64,000 bases of DNA, from NCBI GenBank assembly GCA_037179515.1, contig JAXCGZ010022678.1, positions 1 through 64,000 of the forward strand. The letters are read 5' to 3'. The notes under the pieces were generated by a model. The model was not told the origin of the DNA, searched no databases, and was given only the letters and a program-made list of their open reading frames with translations. Positions 1 through 45,169 of the stretch are shown here, piece after piece; positions within the stretch are counted from its first letter, which is position 1, and every line of letters begins with the position of its first letter. Source of the DNA: Halocaridina rubra (lineage: Eukaryota; Arthropoda; Malacostraca; Decapoda; Atyidae). A program made the translations under genes and the position numbers.

Positions 1-116
<116 letters not shown>

Positions 117-124
117 ATTTATGT

Positions 125-785
<661 letters not shown>

Positions 786-1086
786 ATTTATGTATTGCTA
801 TGTACGCTATGCTTCTGCCAAGTTGCAAATGAATAAAATGTATAACACATGCAAGTATTTAGACTGAATGGTGGTACTGTTTTTGTTATTATCTCCAAAA
901 GGTGCCTCTTTAATTTTTCTTCAAGGAATTTCATAAACGTGCAGATCAGAGATCAAATAGTGGGTTACTTTGAAATTTCTTAATCAAAACTCATGACATG
1001 GATAATGCTGAGTTTGCATAATATAAATAAAGAAGACAACTTTATACTGTTTGGAGAGGGAAGCTGTCACTCCATTCCAAACCAAC

Positions 1087-33568
<32,482 letters not shown>

Positions 33569-35017
33569 TTTTCTACAATGCTCACGGAGCACACTTCCTT
33601 TTAGTCAATACATCTCAAACATTTCAAGTGTATCTGAAAAATTGTATTCAAATGTTACCATACTGTTGTAGCTTCTGCAGAGATTGCAAAGTAATTCTAA
33701 ATCCATACTTTTAAAATGTGTAATTTCCAGAATTACTGACAGCAAGTCGCAAGTATTTTATGATACACAGAGTAAGGAGACATAACAATAAAAAGGATCA
33801 ACCAAGGGTATACAACATGCTGATTTTATTTTTCCCCGTAAAAAATATTTAAAATAATGAAGCTAATCCAACCTATCTTTACATTCAAATAAACTAATCT
33901 ATACCAGTGTTTGATATAAGAGCTAAAATTTGGAATAATCCTTGCAGTTTTGCTCAGTTCATTGTTAACTTCCAATATACCTAATCTGAGGCAACACAGC
34001 AAGCTGCTCCTACATGGTAATTAAAAGCATACAACATTAATTAATCTAGCAAGATAAAATGTCCAAAGCAGCATACACTATCTGAAAAAGTATATAACAA
34101 ACTAGTTTTAATATTCTACTAGAATGAGTAATTCCAAATCGGATTTGAAATATATTATTTGATAACTTTCATGCCTATTCCCAAAATATCTCTGAATATA
34201 CAGGGAACACTAAAAAATTAACTTTCCTTATGTCAGCCTTACATGTCCACCCTAAATACTAAAAGCAAGAGGCCACACAGACTAGCAAGACCAGAAACAA
34301 ATAGAATAACTGACAACTTATAGTGATAGAAAATAAGAACAAGCAATAAAAAGGATAAAAACAGAACAAGAGAGAGTATACATGGTACAAAGATAATAAA
34401 GATGTATGATGTGATTTCACTCCTTACCAAATTCTTAATCCTTCTTAGCCTTGTTTGGATATCGCTTGTTCTTTCAATATTTGTGCTTTTATTGCAAATT
34501 AGTAATAATTCTACGTATTGAAGTCTAGGTATATTATATACCTTGAAGCTCAATCAGAAACAATAAATTCTTGTAACAATATATAGAAAGTTTGCTTCAC
34601 ATCTTAAGTGAGCAATCGATTCCACCACTATTCATGTAACATAAAATCCCATAAGTTCAAGACCCATGTATAAAAATTAATATTAGTTAAGAATATACAT
34701 ATTCTCAGCCTCCGTTATACTTTAATTCATAACTAGACTACAGTATTGTATTCAAACTCTACCTACTGCAATTTTAGTTATAAGCAAATACAGTACACTA
34801 GTTGTCATAATGTATAACATACAGTAGCAGATTTACTAACACTAACAGAATATTCTGTGATACTGTATCATGCATTTCCAAAAGTTTGTTATAACCTTTA
34901 ATGCTAAATAGAAAAACAAATGTAAAAACATAATGACAAAAACGAAAACAATAAAAGGTCCAAAAAATTTAAACACACCAGTGAACAGGAGTACATACCT
35001 GACCTCTATCATAACAT
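33569..35017 (-). other. 5' flank of TRAPPC10 (presumed UTR and promoter)
   Basis: Sequence upstream of the start codon on the gene's strand. No TATA box is clearly placed and no CpG-rich stretch is evident. A 104-codon minus frame at 34239-34553 predicts two hydrophobic stretches but matches nothing I know, and may be chance in AT-rich DNA. Confidence 0.4.
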
Positions 35018-35019
35018 GC

Positions 35020-35166
35020 CGTGAATTTTTTTTTTTTTTTTTAGGATGGGATGGGATAGGAGGGGAAAAAGGGGAGGGGATTAAGGATATAAGGGAATTG
35101 GAGGGAAAAGCTCAAAAATTAAGTAAAGTAAGAGAGAAAAAAGAGAGGGGCAGACCCTCGTGCTAA
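35020..35166 (-). mobile_element. Poly-A-tailed SINE-like repeat, copy 1
   Basis: On the minus strand it runs from CTTAGCACGAGGGTCTGCCC to a poly-A tail (the T tract at 35026-35042 on the plus strand). Similar copies lie at 38632-38762, 39248-39383 and 58112-58277. No tRNA promoter boxes recognised, so origin unknown. Confidence 0.65.
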
Positions 35167-35699
35167 GTTTTTTGTTAGTGCTAAATATCAAATATCTAAG
35201 GGAGTGCATCTGTTACAAATTAAATGAAGAAGCTATACAGTACAGCAAAAGTAAAAAAATAATGAGTATTACCAACATGATACATCCAGCAGAGTAACAA
35301 ATACTATACTAAATTAAAAATACAGTAACAATTCATATTCTCTTTCATTCACTCATTAATCCTCTCATTTACTTTCACATGTACTTTCTCATTTATTCCA
35401 TCTCTCATATACACAGTCATAATAATGCTGAAAACAATGACAACGAATGCTGTCTACAGTGCCGACGGTATGAAGTGACGATATGAATAACCCTATTGGT
35501 AAACAGTGAGATATCAAGCTAACTGGAGCCCCCTAATGGGATGTAAAAAGTAATGTCTATGTTATTTTCATATGAAGAACATCAGTGTTTTCGTTGTGGC
35601 TAAACATTGGATTCTATGGAGGTTGACATCTAAAGATTTTCTTTATTCTCTGGTTATAATAAAACCCTCCTACAGTGATTTTACACCAGCAGTTGGTAC

Positions 35700-36290
35700 A
35701 CGAGTTACATGCAGGCTTTGATCCATTGAAAGGTCATATCCTTGACTTAACCCATCCTTTCTTGAGCCTTGTGGAAAAAAATTTGTGAGCCAGTGTACGC
35801 AGTAACGGCCGAGTCTGCTTCTGCTTCTTCTTCTCCAGTCAACTATTACAGCTGTTATTCCAAGTCTTCATCTGTAAGAATTTCTCAGTACTCTTCTATG
35901 TATTTTCGACATTTTTTTTTTTTTTTATTAACTTCCCTAGCTACCAGCAAAATCTCCTTCACTTCTCCATCAATTGTAGGGAAAACCATGAAGCCATATA
36001 CTGCTTAACTCAGTACAGTAATGCCTTCCAACAGATAAATGACAGTCTCCGTTTTTAGGTTATCAACACACTAAGCAATGACCTCGAATGCTTGTGTGAT
36101 TGTGAAGCTCTTCCAATTATCCATGATCCTGCAATCTGGGTGAGCATCAAGAGTATCATGATGCCTGATAATAGTAAGGTGGGTACGTTCACCTTCATGC
36201 ACGTTAAAATGCCTTGATCAAGAGATGGCTGTACTGACATTGTGTTTGGAAACAGGAACAGCAATGCAATGTGTTCAAGGTTAGGTTAGG
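35700..36290 (-). pseudogene. Tigger/pogo transposase C-terminal relic
   Basis: On the minus strand, FLFPNTMSVQPSLDQGIL (near 36250) resembles the PPNTTxLIQPMDQGV block that precedes the last acid of pogo/CENP-B-type DDE transposases. After a frameshift it continues as DCRIMDNWKSFTITQAFEVI and ACWKALLY, again in the order of Tigger proteins. Several stops are present. Element ends were not found. Confidence 0.65.
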
Positions 36291-36395
36291 TTAGGCTAGG
36301 TTAGATTAGGTTAAGTGAGGTTGAATTAGGTTGTTAGGTTAGGTAAGGTTAGGCTAGGTTAGGCTACATCAGGTTAAGTTAGCTTTGACTAAGTT
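36279..36395 (+). repeat. TTAGG-like degenerate tandem repeat
   Basis: About 115 bp built mainly from GGTTA/GGCTA five-mers with variants (GGTTAAGT, GGTTGAATTA). TTAGG is the telomere repeat of most arthropods. This is an interstitial degenerate block next to a transposase relic, not a chromosome end. Confidence 0.8.
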
Positions 36396-36515
36396 ATTTA
36401 AGTACATACCATCGCCCACTAATATCAACCCTAACACATAAAAAAAAAAAAAATTAAATAATAATTATAACATTAATTCAAAACACACCAAAACCTACCA
36501 GTAGAAATATTTGGC

Positions 36516-37107
36516 AAAGATTCGTTTTATGCATCCTGCCATAACTCGTATTTACACCTCATCAAATAGTTTCTTTGACATATGTGTCTAAAACTCACAT
36601 TACTACTCCCAGTAACATTGTACTTTGGTCAGTGCAAATAAACTGATAGTTAATTATCAAAAGTTAGAAAAACAAAGAGGGGGAGCGTTTAAAAACCTGA
36701 CAGATGCGACTGACGCAGCCAATTAGCAGGTGAGCCATGCTGCTGTTTAAATGCCAAATTTAGTCCGTTAAAAGACGTAAACAACTAACTAAACAACCTA
36801 ACCTAGGTTAGGTAAAGTTTGGATAGTTAGTTGGTTACGTATTTTAACTGGGTAAATTTGGCAATTTAAAAAGCAGCGTGGCTCACTTGCAAATTGGGTA
36901 TGTTGTTCTCAGCTCTCATATTTGAAACGGCTTCCCCTCTGGTTTTTCTAACTTTTGATAATTGACTATAAATTTATTTGCGTGATTTTGACCAAAGCAA
37001 ATGTTTTCCTGGAGAGAGCAATGTGAGTTTTAGACATATATGTCAAATAAATACTATTTAATAAGGCATAAATACAAAATATGGCAGGGTGCATAAAATT
37101 AATCTTA
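36516..37107. repeat. 592-bp imperfect palindrome (foldback element)
   Basis: Left arm 36516-36804 and right arm 36805-37107 are inverted copies with no loop; the centre is TAACCTAGGTTA at 36799-36810. Matching blocks include TCTAAAACTCACATT, AATTATCAAAAGTTAGAAAA and TGCCAAATTTA. Arms differ by scattered changes, so the hairpin is old. No coding sequence. Confidence 0.9.
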
Positions 37108-37239
37108 ACCAATGAGTTTAGCCCAAAAATTGGAGGGTGCGAGTCTTTAAAAAAAATACAATATGAACAAACAAAATTTGGTTATAGCATGCCTGGTGGG
37201 GAACAGTATGGGTGGATAATGTAAGGACTGATGATGCAG

Positions 37240-37970
37240 AAGCTCCCCTAATTACAAACAACCAAGTTACGAACGTTCACAGATACGAACAAAAACCTAC
37301 CCGTTATCTATCCGTGTATTAATGTATGTATTACTGTGCTGTACTGTAGTATTACATTATTATTACTGTATTAAAATTCACTAATACTGTATACTTTATG
37401 TTTTAAGTAGTAATTAAATAGCATAAGAGAGGTATGTAATTATTACACATGGTTGCAGATGTACTCGATGAAGAGAGTGATAGAGAGATTATTCTCCCAA
37501 AGAGTAAATAGCTCTTTTCTCCAAAAATTTCTTCAAAAATGAGGTACCTTATAACTTGAAATGCGAGCTTTTGAATATCCACCTTCATTGTCTAGTTGAA
37601 ACATTCCTTGATGAAAAAAGATGAAGAGAAGGAAGTTCCACTTCCAGGGAGGTTTGATAAAAATTCAATGGTAGCGAATACATCTCCGCACATATGTTGA
37701 AGCATCGGCGTGGCACACCAAGTACAGAACAATATTTGTTGAAGACATTTATCAGGAAAAGTGTCTGCTACTCATATTACAAAATTCATTAATGTTCTAC
37801 ACTTTACATTTTATGTAGTAGATAAGTGTCTTTAGCCTAAGTACTGTACAGTACTGTATATGTATGTACTGTTCAGGACTTTTTTTTTACTTAGACAATT
37901 TACATATTATTCTACTTACGAACAGATAATGGAACCTAACTCGTTCGTAAGTTGGGGAGGGTTTGAATCT
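37240..37970. mobile_element. Interspersed repeat, same family as 1790-2750
   Basis: CAAGTTACGAACGTTCACAG near 37270 and the complementary CTCGTTCGTAAGTTGGGGAG at 37940-37962 form short inverted ends. The interior shares the GAAGAGAGTGATAGAGA, GTGGCACACCAAGTACA and TACTGTACAGTACTGTA-type blocks with the copy in TRAPPC10 intron 6. Probably a non-autonomous Tigger-like element. Confidence 0.55.
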
Positions 37971-38461
37971 AACACTCCAACCGAGCCTTACCTAACTGCC
38001 ATGGGTGAGGAAAAATGTGAGGTCTAACCCAATGGGTAAGATTACCATACCTTACCACTTGTTCCATGCAAATGGGAGTAGCTTTATGTCCTACACTATC
38101 TTATTACTATTCAACTTTAAACGGCTGGAAGAGTAGAGGATTGTAAAGCCCAGACTTCTACGCTAATACCATCATGGAAATCTGCCGTGTGCTGCCTCAG
38201 CCACTGAAGTGATTAATTTCTTAAAAGATAAAACTCTTCGGTGTGTAAAAAGTATCCTAGCATTCTTAATGGTTGTTGAACATCAAGGCTGCCAGCAATA
38301 TTGCACAAGCTAACCATATTCAACGCGGGCTACCGCATTAACTTGAAAATAAACTTTCACTACGACTTTAAAAGTACACAACAATATCCTTCGAAACGTT
38401 AAGAAAGCCAAAAAGTTCTTTTACATGATAACAATAAACACTGACGAAATACCTGACAGTA
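37971..38461. other. Intergenic, nothing recognised
   Basis: About 490 bp without coding similarity or repeat structure that I could identify. Confidence 0.4.
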
Positions 38462-38631
38462 CAGAGAATCAGTGTTGCCAGGTGCGTTGATGCAAAATTC
38501 CTCAGACAACAGGATAAAATTTCCCCAAACCCTTCAAAAATTCCCCATTACCATACCTTCATTTTAATCAAATAATGGAACAATAATATCACACGAACCA
38601 AAAAGTATCTGAATTCCAGATCAAAACTTAG

Positions 38632-38762
38632 TGCGAGGGTCTGCCCCTCTCTTTTTTTATCTCTTACTTTATTTAATTTTCGTGCTTTTCCCTCCAATTC
38701 CCCCCTTATATCCTTAATCCCCTCCCCTTTTTCTCCTCCTATCCTATCCCATAAAAAAAGAA
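38632..38762 (+). mobile_element. Poly-A-tailed SINE-like repeat, copy 2
   Basis: Plus-strand copy from TTAGTGCGAGGGTCTGCCCC to an A-rich tail. With its flank (38600-38631) it is an inverted match of 39248-39408. Confidence 0.65.
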
Positions 38763-39247
38763 AGAACAATAATAAAATCTTTATAAATATAGAGACTGTC
38801 CGTACAGATCCCTGTAGAAAACAAAGTACAATGCAACTGTGACCAAAAGAGTTGGTTTATCTCCCACCAATATTCATTTTCATTGATATTCCTGTTATTT
38901 TTTTCTTTATAAGACATTTACATATGCCAGACGCATAGTCAGTAAAAGCCAATTTAAACTGAAATACTCCAAATTCTTTATTCGGATTCATTTAAAATTA
39001 GCTTTACAAATTTCTGTTCAAACTAATTTATGAATACCTGATCCAATTAAAAAAAAAAAAAAACATTCCTTGCCGACAGTGGTTTTCATTAAAATATAAT
39101 AAATATAATAACAAATTCAAAATCATAGACAATTATTCATTACCCAGCATCCATTAGGGCAATTTAACTTCTCATTTTGTTGAATGTATGTTGATTTCGC
39201 TAATTTTGTGATACAGTACAACACATACCAGTCCGAGTCACTCATTT

Positions 39248-39383
39248 TTTTTTTTTTAGGATGGGATAGGATAGGAGGGGAAAAAGGGAGGGGATTTAGG
39301 ATATAAGGGAATTGGAGGGAAAAGCACGAAAATTAAATAAAGCAAGAGAGAAAAGAGAGAGGGGCAGACCCTCGTGCTAAGTT
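39248..39383 (-). mobile_element. Poly-A-tailed SINE-like repeat, copy 3
   Basis: Inverted relative to copy 2; the flank AATCTGGAATTCAGAT beyond the SINE head is also shared with copy 2. Confidence 0.65.
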
Positions 39384-39425
39384 TTAATCTGGAATTCAGA
39401 TTCTAAATTTTTTTTGTACTGTCAT

Positions 39426-39762
<337 letters not shown>

Positions 39763-39770
39763 TATTTACA

Positions 39771-40150
39771 AGAGCATTACTGACCCGGAAACTTGCACAG
39801 GTTTCATTCCTCAAATAACGTTTAGAATGCAACAAACCTATTACTGTTTGGGTGGACAATCTAATTCTTACCTTTGTCTTCATATTATTGACAGCAGAGA
39901 AAATTATTTCTGCCGAAGCACTGAAATGAGGGGGAAAAAATAATAATAAAAAAAAAAGAGAGGAAACTTGGCATTGCCATCTCCGGATTTAATTTCTCTT
40001 ATATTTTGCCAAAATGTTCCTACATCAACATTGGAAGGAACATCTAAGTCGATATTTCTTGATGCTCTCCATTCTCCATCTATCTCATTTAACTGATTAG
40101 GCTTAATTATACTAGGAAATAGAATAACCAAAGATGCAATGGAGGGAAGA
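39771..40150 (-). pseudogene. hAT transposase C-terminal relic
   Basis: On the minus strand, LFPSIIKPNQLNEIDGEW (near 40125) leads to a FPLF block and, after a break, to [20 protein letters not shown] then [10 protein letters not shown] (near 39893-39810). This is the C-terminal dimerisation region of hAT transposases (usually ER-FS-NxxKTKxRNRLxxxTxxGLL). The catalytic part is missing, interrupted upstream by a LINE fragment. Confidence 0.7.
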
Positions 40151-40264
40151 CTTTTCTTTATAACAAAACCAGGACTGGAGTACTGTCACGAAGATACGTA
40201 CTCATAGACAGTAGTACCAGTATTGGACATGTTCTATTCTTGTGACAACATGAAATTCTCGTGA

Positions 40265-40770
40265 TGTAACTGTGATTACCTAATTGTGATTACCTAATTG
40301 TGTTTACGGGAAAGAGCCCAAAGCTCGTATCTTACCGTCTCCTCATCGGTTCCATTTTATACTTAGTGATACTTATCATACCTGTCCTTAAAACTATGGA
40401 TTGAGATAGCATTAACTACCTCCTCGCTTAGCGAATTCCAATTATCAACTACTCTTACACTGAAAAAGTATTTCCTTACATCCTGCAAAGAAGTTTTCTT
40501 ACGAAGCTTCAAACTATGACCTCTAGTTCTAGAGCCAGCCATATCAAAATATCGATCCCTATCCACTCTATCATAACCATGAAGGAATTTAAAGACTGTC
40601 ACCATATCCCCCCTCACTCTTCTAGCTTCGAGTGATGGTAAGTCTAATTCCCTCAGCCTCTCAACTGAGATTGCGTATTTTTGGCACCAGTTTCGTGGCA
40701 TGTATTTGAACTTTTTTTTATAGATATATCCTGCTTCATAGATATCCATTTTGGTGAATGTAATCAAAAT
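40265..40770 (-). pseudogene. CR1/Jockey-like LINE 3' end
   Basis: A minus frame encodes LEARRVRGDMVTVFKFLHGY, RTRGHSLKLRKKT, VRKYFFSVRVVDNWNSL and SEEVVNA, the conserved C terminus of RT proteins of this LINE type, with its stop at 40363. The tail is repeated GTAATCACAATTAG units (40265-40300). It is 5'-truncated, lies inside the hAT element, and belongs to the same family as 61196-61500. Confidence 0.8.
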
Positions 40771-40897
40771 ATTGAGAATTTCAAATCAATTGCAAAATTT
40801 CTCCACATTTTTATCAAAATTCCCCATTTCCCCATCAGTAATTCAAATTCCCTAAATCTGGGGAAAATTCCCCATGGTTGGCATCACTGCAGAGAAT

Positions 40898-41262
40898 ATA
40901 TATTAGAGAAAGTAAACTTCACAACCACCCCTTTTGTTCGATACCTTAATTTGACCTTACTTTCGCGTTCATTATATTATTAAGTGTAACATATAAATAG
41001 CTACTTGGTAACATTGTATATATTATTTCCTTTACCCAATATACATAGAGCTTATTTTTATGATATACGTGACATTATTATGGAAATAACAAATCATAAT
41101 GGATATGTTTATGAAATTTATTCCAATCATGATACATTTCGAATGAAATTATATTTTTTATCTATTTCATCTTTGACAATGAGTTGCGGTCTCTATATCA
41201 GGGCACCTCAATGTGACATTTATTGTTATATGTCAGGAATATATTTCAGTGGTGAACCTTTA
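40898..41262. other. Spacer between two hAT elements
   Basis: About 365 bp, AT-rich; nothing recognised. Confidence 0.4.
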
Positions 41263-41528
41263 GACTAGAGCAGTGGTTCCCAAACTTTTCACTACCAAGG
41301 ACCCCTTTTATTTAAATGATTTTTTCCCCGGACCCCAAGATATTGAAACGTCTGTCAACTTAACATGCTGCTTTAATAAACTAGCAACAAACTCCTCATA
41401 TCAGAAAACTAGATTCATTTCTGCAGAAAGACATATGTAAATGAAAAAATGGGAAAATATATAAAAAATATAAAGAAAGAAATACAGAACAGAACAGAGC
41501 AGAACAAAAATACTTTATCTTAATCTCA

Positions 41529-43398
41529 TTAATGAGATGGGTGATGCTGTTTTGCTGCTACAATGTTTTCAATTTCAGGTTCAATGGCAGACAGTTTTAA
41601 GCGAAGATCAGGTTCCACATTCATCCTATTTCTGTATTTTGATTTTATGTAAATGAGCTGTGAGAAAGACTGCTCGCATAAATACGTAGTAGGGAATGGC
41701 ATTAGATATTTCAGGGCCTTGGTTGCCAGTTCTGGGTACTCATTTTTCAATAGTAACCAAAAGTCTGATAAATTGTGACGGCTGAAACGTGATCTTAGTG
41801 AAGTGTCACATGAAAGTTCAACAAGATTATTTTCTTCTTTTGCTGTTAATTATTTACATGAAAATGATCCCTAATCCACTTGTTATAACCATCATGAGGA
41901 GGAAAATAATCCCTAAAACTGATCTGTAAACCTTGCAAATGCTGAATAAAAAGGCTTCCTATTTCTTCAGAAATGTTTTTTTCAGAAGTTCCAAGAAAGT
42001 CATTATGTGTTGGAAAGGATTCAAACACACCACTATGCAGACGTTCAGACCACAATTCTAATTTCTTGATCATGGCTTCCACTTTATCTTCAACTTTAAA
42101 AATAGTTATGGATCTCCCATGTAAGCTCAAATTTAGGTCATTCAAATAAGTAAAGATGTCAGACATGCATGCCACAATAGCTAGCCACGAAAAGTTATTA
42201 AACCATTCTCTCCCATGAAATGATTTATCATGAAGAAATAGTCTTACTTCATCACGCAACTCAAATATGCCGGTAAGTACTTTACCGCGGGACAGCCACC
42301 GCACTTGAGAATCCAAGAGCAGTTGTTCATGAGTGCTACCCATCTCCTCACAAAGAGCACTAAAAATACGAGAATTTAATGGCTGAGCTTTTATGAAGTT
42401 AACTACTTTCACTACTTCATCTAGAGTCGTCTTCATTTTTTCTGGCATTTTCTTTGCTGCCAACAATTCTCTATGTATGCAGCAATGAGTCCACTTGACA
42501 TTTGGTATTATAGCTTGGATTTTTGCCTTGAGTCCTTTGTACTTTCCCGACATTGCGGGAGCCCCACCAGTACTGACTCCTACACACTTTGACCATCCAA
42601 TTTCATTAGCTATTATAAAATCATTCAAACTATTAAAAATAGACTCACCAGTTGTGTGTGTTGGCAATGACTGGCAAAAGAGAAAATCTTCCTTAATTGT
42701 ACGGTCAAATTCATATCGTATGAATGCAAGTAAGTCAGCACTGTTAGCAACATCTGTACTTTCATCTAATTGTAAAGCATACTACGGACTTTTAATCACT
42801 CTCTTCACTAGTTGATTTTTAACACTGTTAGACATGTCTTCTATTCGCCGCTTGACAGTGGTGTTTGACAAGGAAATGAGATCAAAACTCTTTGATACTT
42901 TGTCTCCATGCATCCTAGTGGCCATTGCTTTGGCAGCAGGCAGAATTAGTTCCTCTGCTATTGTGTGTGATTTTCCACTCTTTGCTATTAAAAGAGAAAC
43001 ATCATACGAAGCACACACAGCATTCTTATTATCACCCCCGGTTGCTATTTTTCTATAATATTTTGTCTTGAAAGCAGTTCTTCCTGTCTTCTTTGAAAAT
43101 ATTCCACAGGTTTGTTAGTATGCTCCTTATGCTTAGTTTCAAAATGCCGGTGAAGTTTGGCTGGCTTCATACTTTCATTGGACAATATTTCATAATAGAG
43201 AACACATTGTGGTTTCTGTTCTCCTTCACTGCCTCTACATATAAATCCAAAGGATATGTATTCATCACAGTATTTACGGTTTTTGCGTTTCGACTGATGA
43301 GTCAGTGTCTTTTCACTTGAGCTTGTCGCACATTCACCTTCTATGTCACTACTGTCTCGTTTTAACATGCTTCTGGTTTTTAACCACCGATCCATCAT
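41529..43398 (-). pseudogene. hAT transposase (BED finger to dimerisation domain), broken
   Basis: The N-terminal frame (43398-43045) carries a BED-type zinc-finger region (YISFGFICRG, PQCVLYYEIL, LHRHFETKH). A frameshift near 43020-43045 leads to SYDVSLLIAKSGKSHTIAEE. An in-frame TAG at 42782-42784 precedes ALQLDESTDVA, the first catalytic Asp. Then come STGGAPAMSG, where the family has a catalytic Asp before GAPAM, and VRWLSRGKVL. A second frameshift near 41846 leads to the C-terminal dimerisation region (LPFPTTYLCEQSFS-like: MPFPTTYLCEQSFSQL, KSKYRNRM). Stop at 41529. Three frame lesions plus the Asp-to-Gly change mean it cannot transpose itself. Confidence 0.92.
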
Positions 43399-43887
43399 AC
43401 GATCAGATATTTACAATAAATAATCACTGATGTAGTTAATACAACTAAATATTAAGGTTCGGGAATCAAACACAGACGCACTGACTACGGACTGCTCAAG
43501 TTGCATTAACGTTTGGATGCAACTGTCGGTTCAAAACGTGAAGACGGTGAAGGATGAGCGAAGTTGCAGCAATCAGTGTTCAGAACTTCAGCTCAGACTG
43601 AGCTCGCACGCCACGGTCCGACTGCACATGTTCAACACATGACAGGTTGGTAATCTCACACGTATAAATGCTTCTGTCCTACCGTACTGTGATTGCCTGA
43701 CATCCGACATGTCACTTTCATGTACAGTGTTAAATGCATAAAAAACTAAAGAGAGAAAGAAAAGAAAAATAAATAAATTATATAATCAGGAAACGTTTAT
43801 TTTAATATTGCCATAATTATGAGAGCATGGGTACGTTACGTTGCCTTTGTATAACTGCATTATTATTTTTTTCTTTTAATATGCTTA

Positions 43888-43890
<3 letters not shown>

Positions 43891-43957
<67 letters not shown>
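43891..43957. repeat. (TA)n microsatellite inside hAT element
   Basis: TA tract with one slip near 43929. Confidence 0.95.
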
Positions 43958-43961
<4 letters not shown>

Positions 43962-44049
43962 ATTTCAATTCAGTTCACGGACCCCCAGTACTACCTTTGC
44001 GGACAACCAGGGGTCCGCGGACCACAGATTGGGAACCACTGGACTAGAG

Positions 44050-44232
44050 AATTTTGAGTTTGACCTACATGAAGTCAAGGCCCTCCTGAAAGGCCTACGT
44101 GAAAACTCTGCCTTAGGACCTTATAACATGCAATTCAAGTCCTGCCACGAAGCACTATTTGCATGTCCTATATTTTTGATACTAAATCTATCGCACGATG
44201 CACCCCTACAACCTATGAATTGGGAACGTAGT
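44050..44232 (+). pseudogene. LINE reverse transcriptase fragment
   Basis: The frame reads LHEVKALLKGLRENSALGPY NMQFKSCHEAL, like the start of a Jockey/CR1-type RT (usually V-x-LKxL-xxNSAPGPDxIP). About 60 residues only, cut by the hAT insertion at the left and by an LTR at the right. Confidence 0.55.
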
Positions 44233-44970
44233 TGTGGAGGATTTCCTATATGTTATTAACCTTCGATCTCATAACCCTCTAAATTCGGAAATCCTGACAT
44301 GGCTTCGGTAGAGGCCTACAAACGATTTCAAAATTCAATCCTCTACCAATAAATTATAATTAATATTATATGCATAGGCATACATGCAAATATTTCATAA
44401 AGGGGCTTGTGAACTGCTGATATGTGAATTATAAAAAAAAAATAATAATGATAATAAATCCTCACCTTAAAATGAAACTTCCTCATACAGAATAATAAAT
44501 TTCCAACATATTCTACCTATGAGTGTTCTACTAAAATAAGCTCATTCTGTCCCTCACACGTAGTTATAAAAATTGCTAGAATTAAGTTAAATCTATACTC
44601 ATCTGTCCAGAAAACCCAGATGTCGTCAGCAATCACGGGACTCGAAATTAAGCTCGAATGTCTTCTGGTCTAAATATCTCTAGGACACGTTCTTCGACTT
44701 GAGTGTCTCGTGACATCTCACAAGAGCAACTAATTATTTATTATTAAACATATATGCACCGTCAATGATCACGGTAGCAAATGAATTTCATAAATCACAA
44801 CCATGACCGATTTCACACATCGTGAGCATAAACATCTCACGAGAACAACAAACTTTTTGTAAGAAAATCTCACAAAACTCCCCTCATCTGACAGTGCAAT
44901 CAATTACACATAATGGTTTTCTATTCACACAGGGGGTGACAGGCTTGTGGTTAACCCTTTGGTGCCTCAG

Positions 44971-45006
<36 letters not shown>

Positions 45007-45065
45007 ACAGCTAGTCCAAAGAATGAACTGAACATTATACATACGAATATACGTGAATAGGTATA
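44233..45065 (-). mobile_element. Diverged BEL/Pao LTR, truncated, reverse orientation
   Basis: Starts TGTGGAGGATTTCC, the complement of the 3' end of the LTRs at 49569 and 56536, and follows them with many changes (shared blocks: GGCCTACNAACG-type, CATACAGAATAAT, GGACTCCGAA-like, CATACGAATATACGTG). The LTR's own 5' end is missing. A (CT)n tract lies at 44971-45002. Confidence 0.75.
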
Positions 45066-45169
45066 CACAAGAATAGGTACATTAAGTTTGGCACGAATAG
45101 GACGTGCTTTCAGGTGTTTAACAAATAATCATAGAAATAATTATTCTTATTGATTAAAATAAGAGGAGC

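Larger units (their letters stand above)
41271..44041 (-). mobile_element. hAT element (ZBED/Buster-like), full length, inactive
   Basis: 2,771-bp element with inverted ends CAGTGGTTCCCAAAC and the complement of CAGTGGTTCCCAATC, flanked by a perfect 8-bp duplication GACTAGAG (41263-41270 and 44042-44049). It carries one transposase gene on the minus strand and a TA tract near its 5' end. Confidence 0.94.

Noticed and set aside
34239..34553. 104-codon minus frame with two hydrophobic segments
   Set aside because: No recognisable family, AT-rich composition and no splice context; could be a small exon but unsupported.
35769..36008. 79-codon plus frame
   Set aside because: Antisense to the Tigger transposase relic on the minus strand.
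36279..36395. True telomere or chromosome end
   Set aside because: Degenerate, only ~115 bp, with ordinary sequence on both sides.
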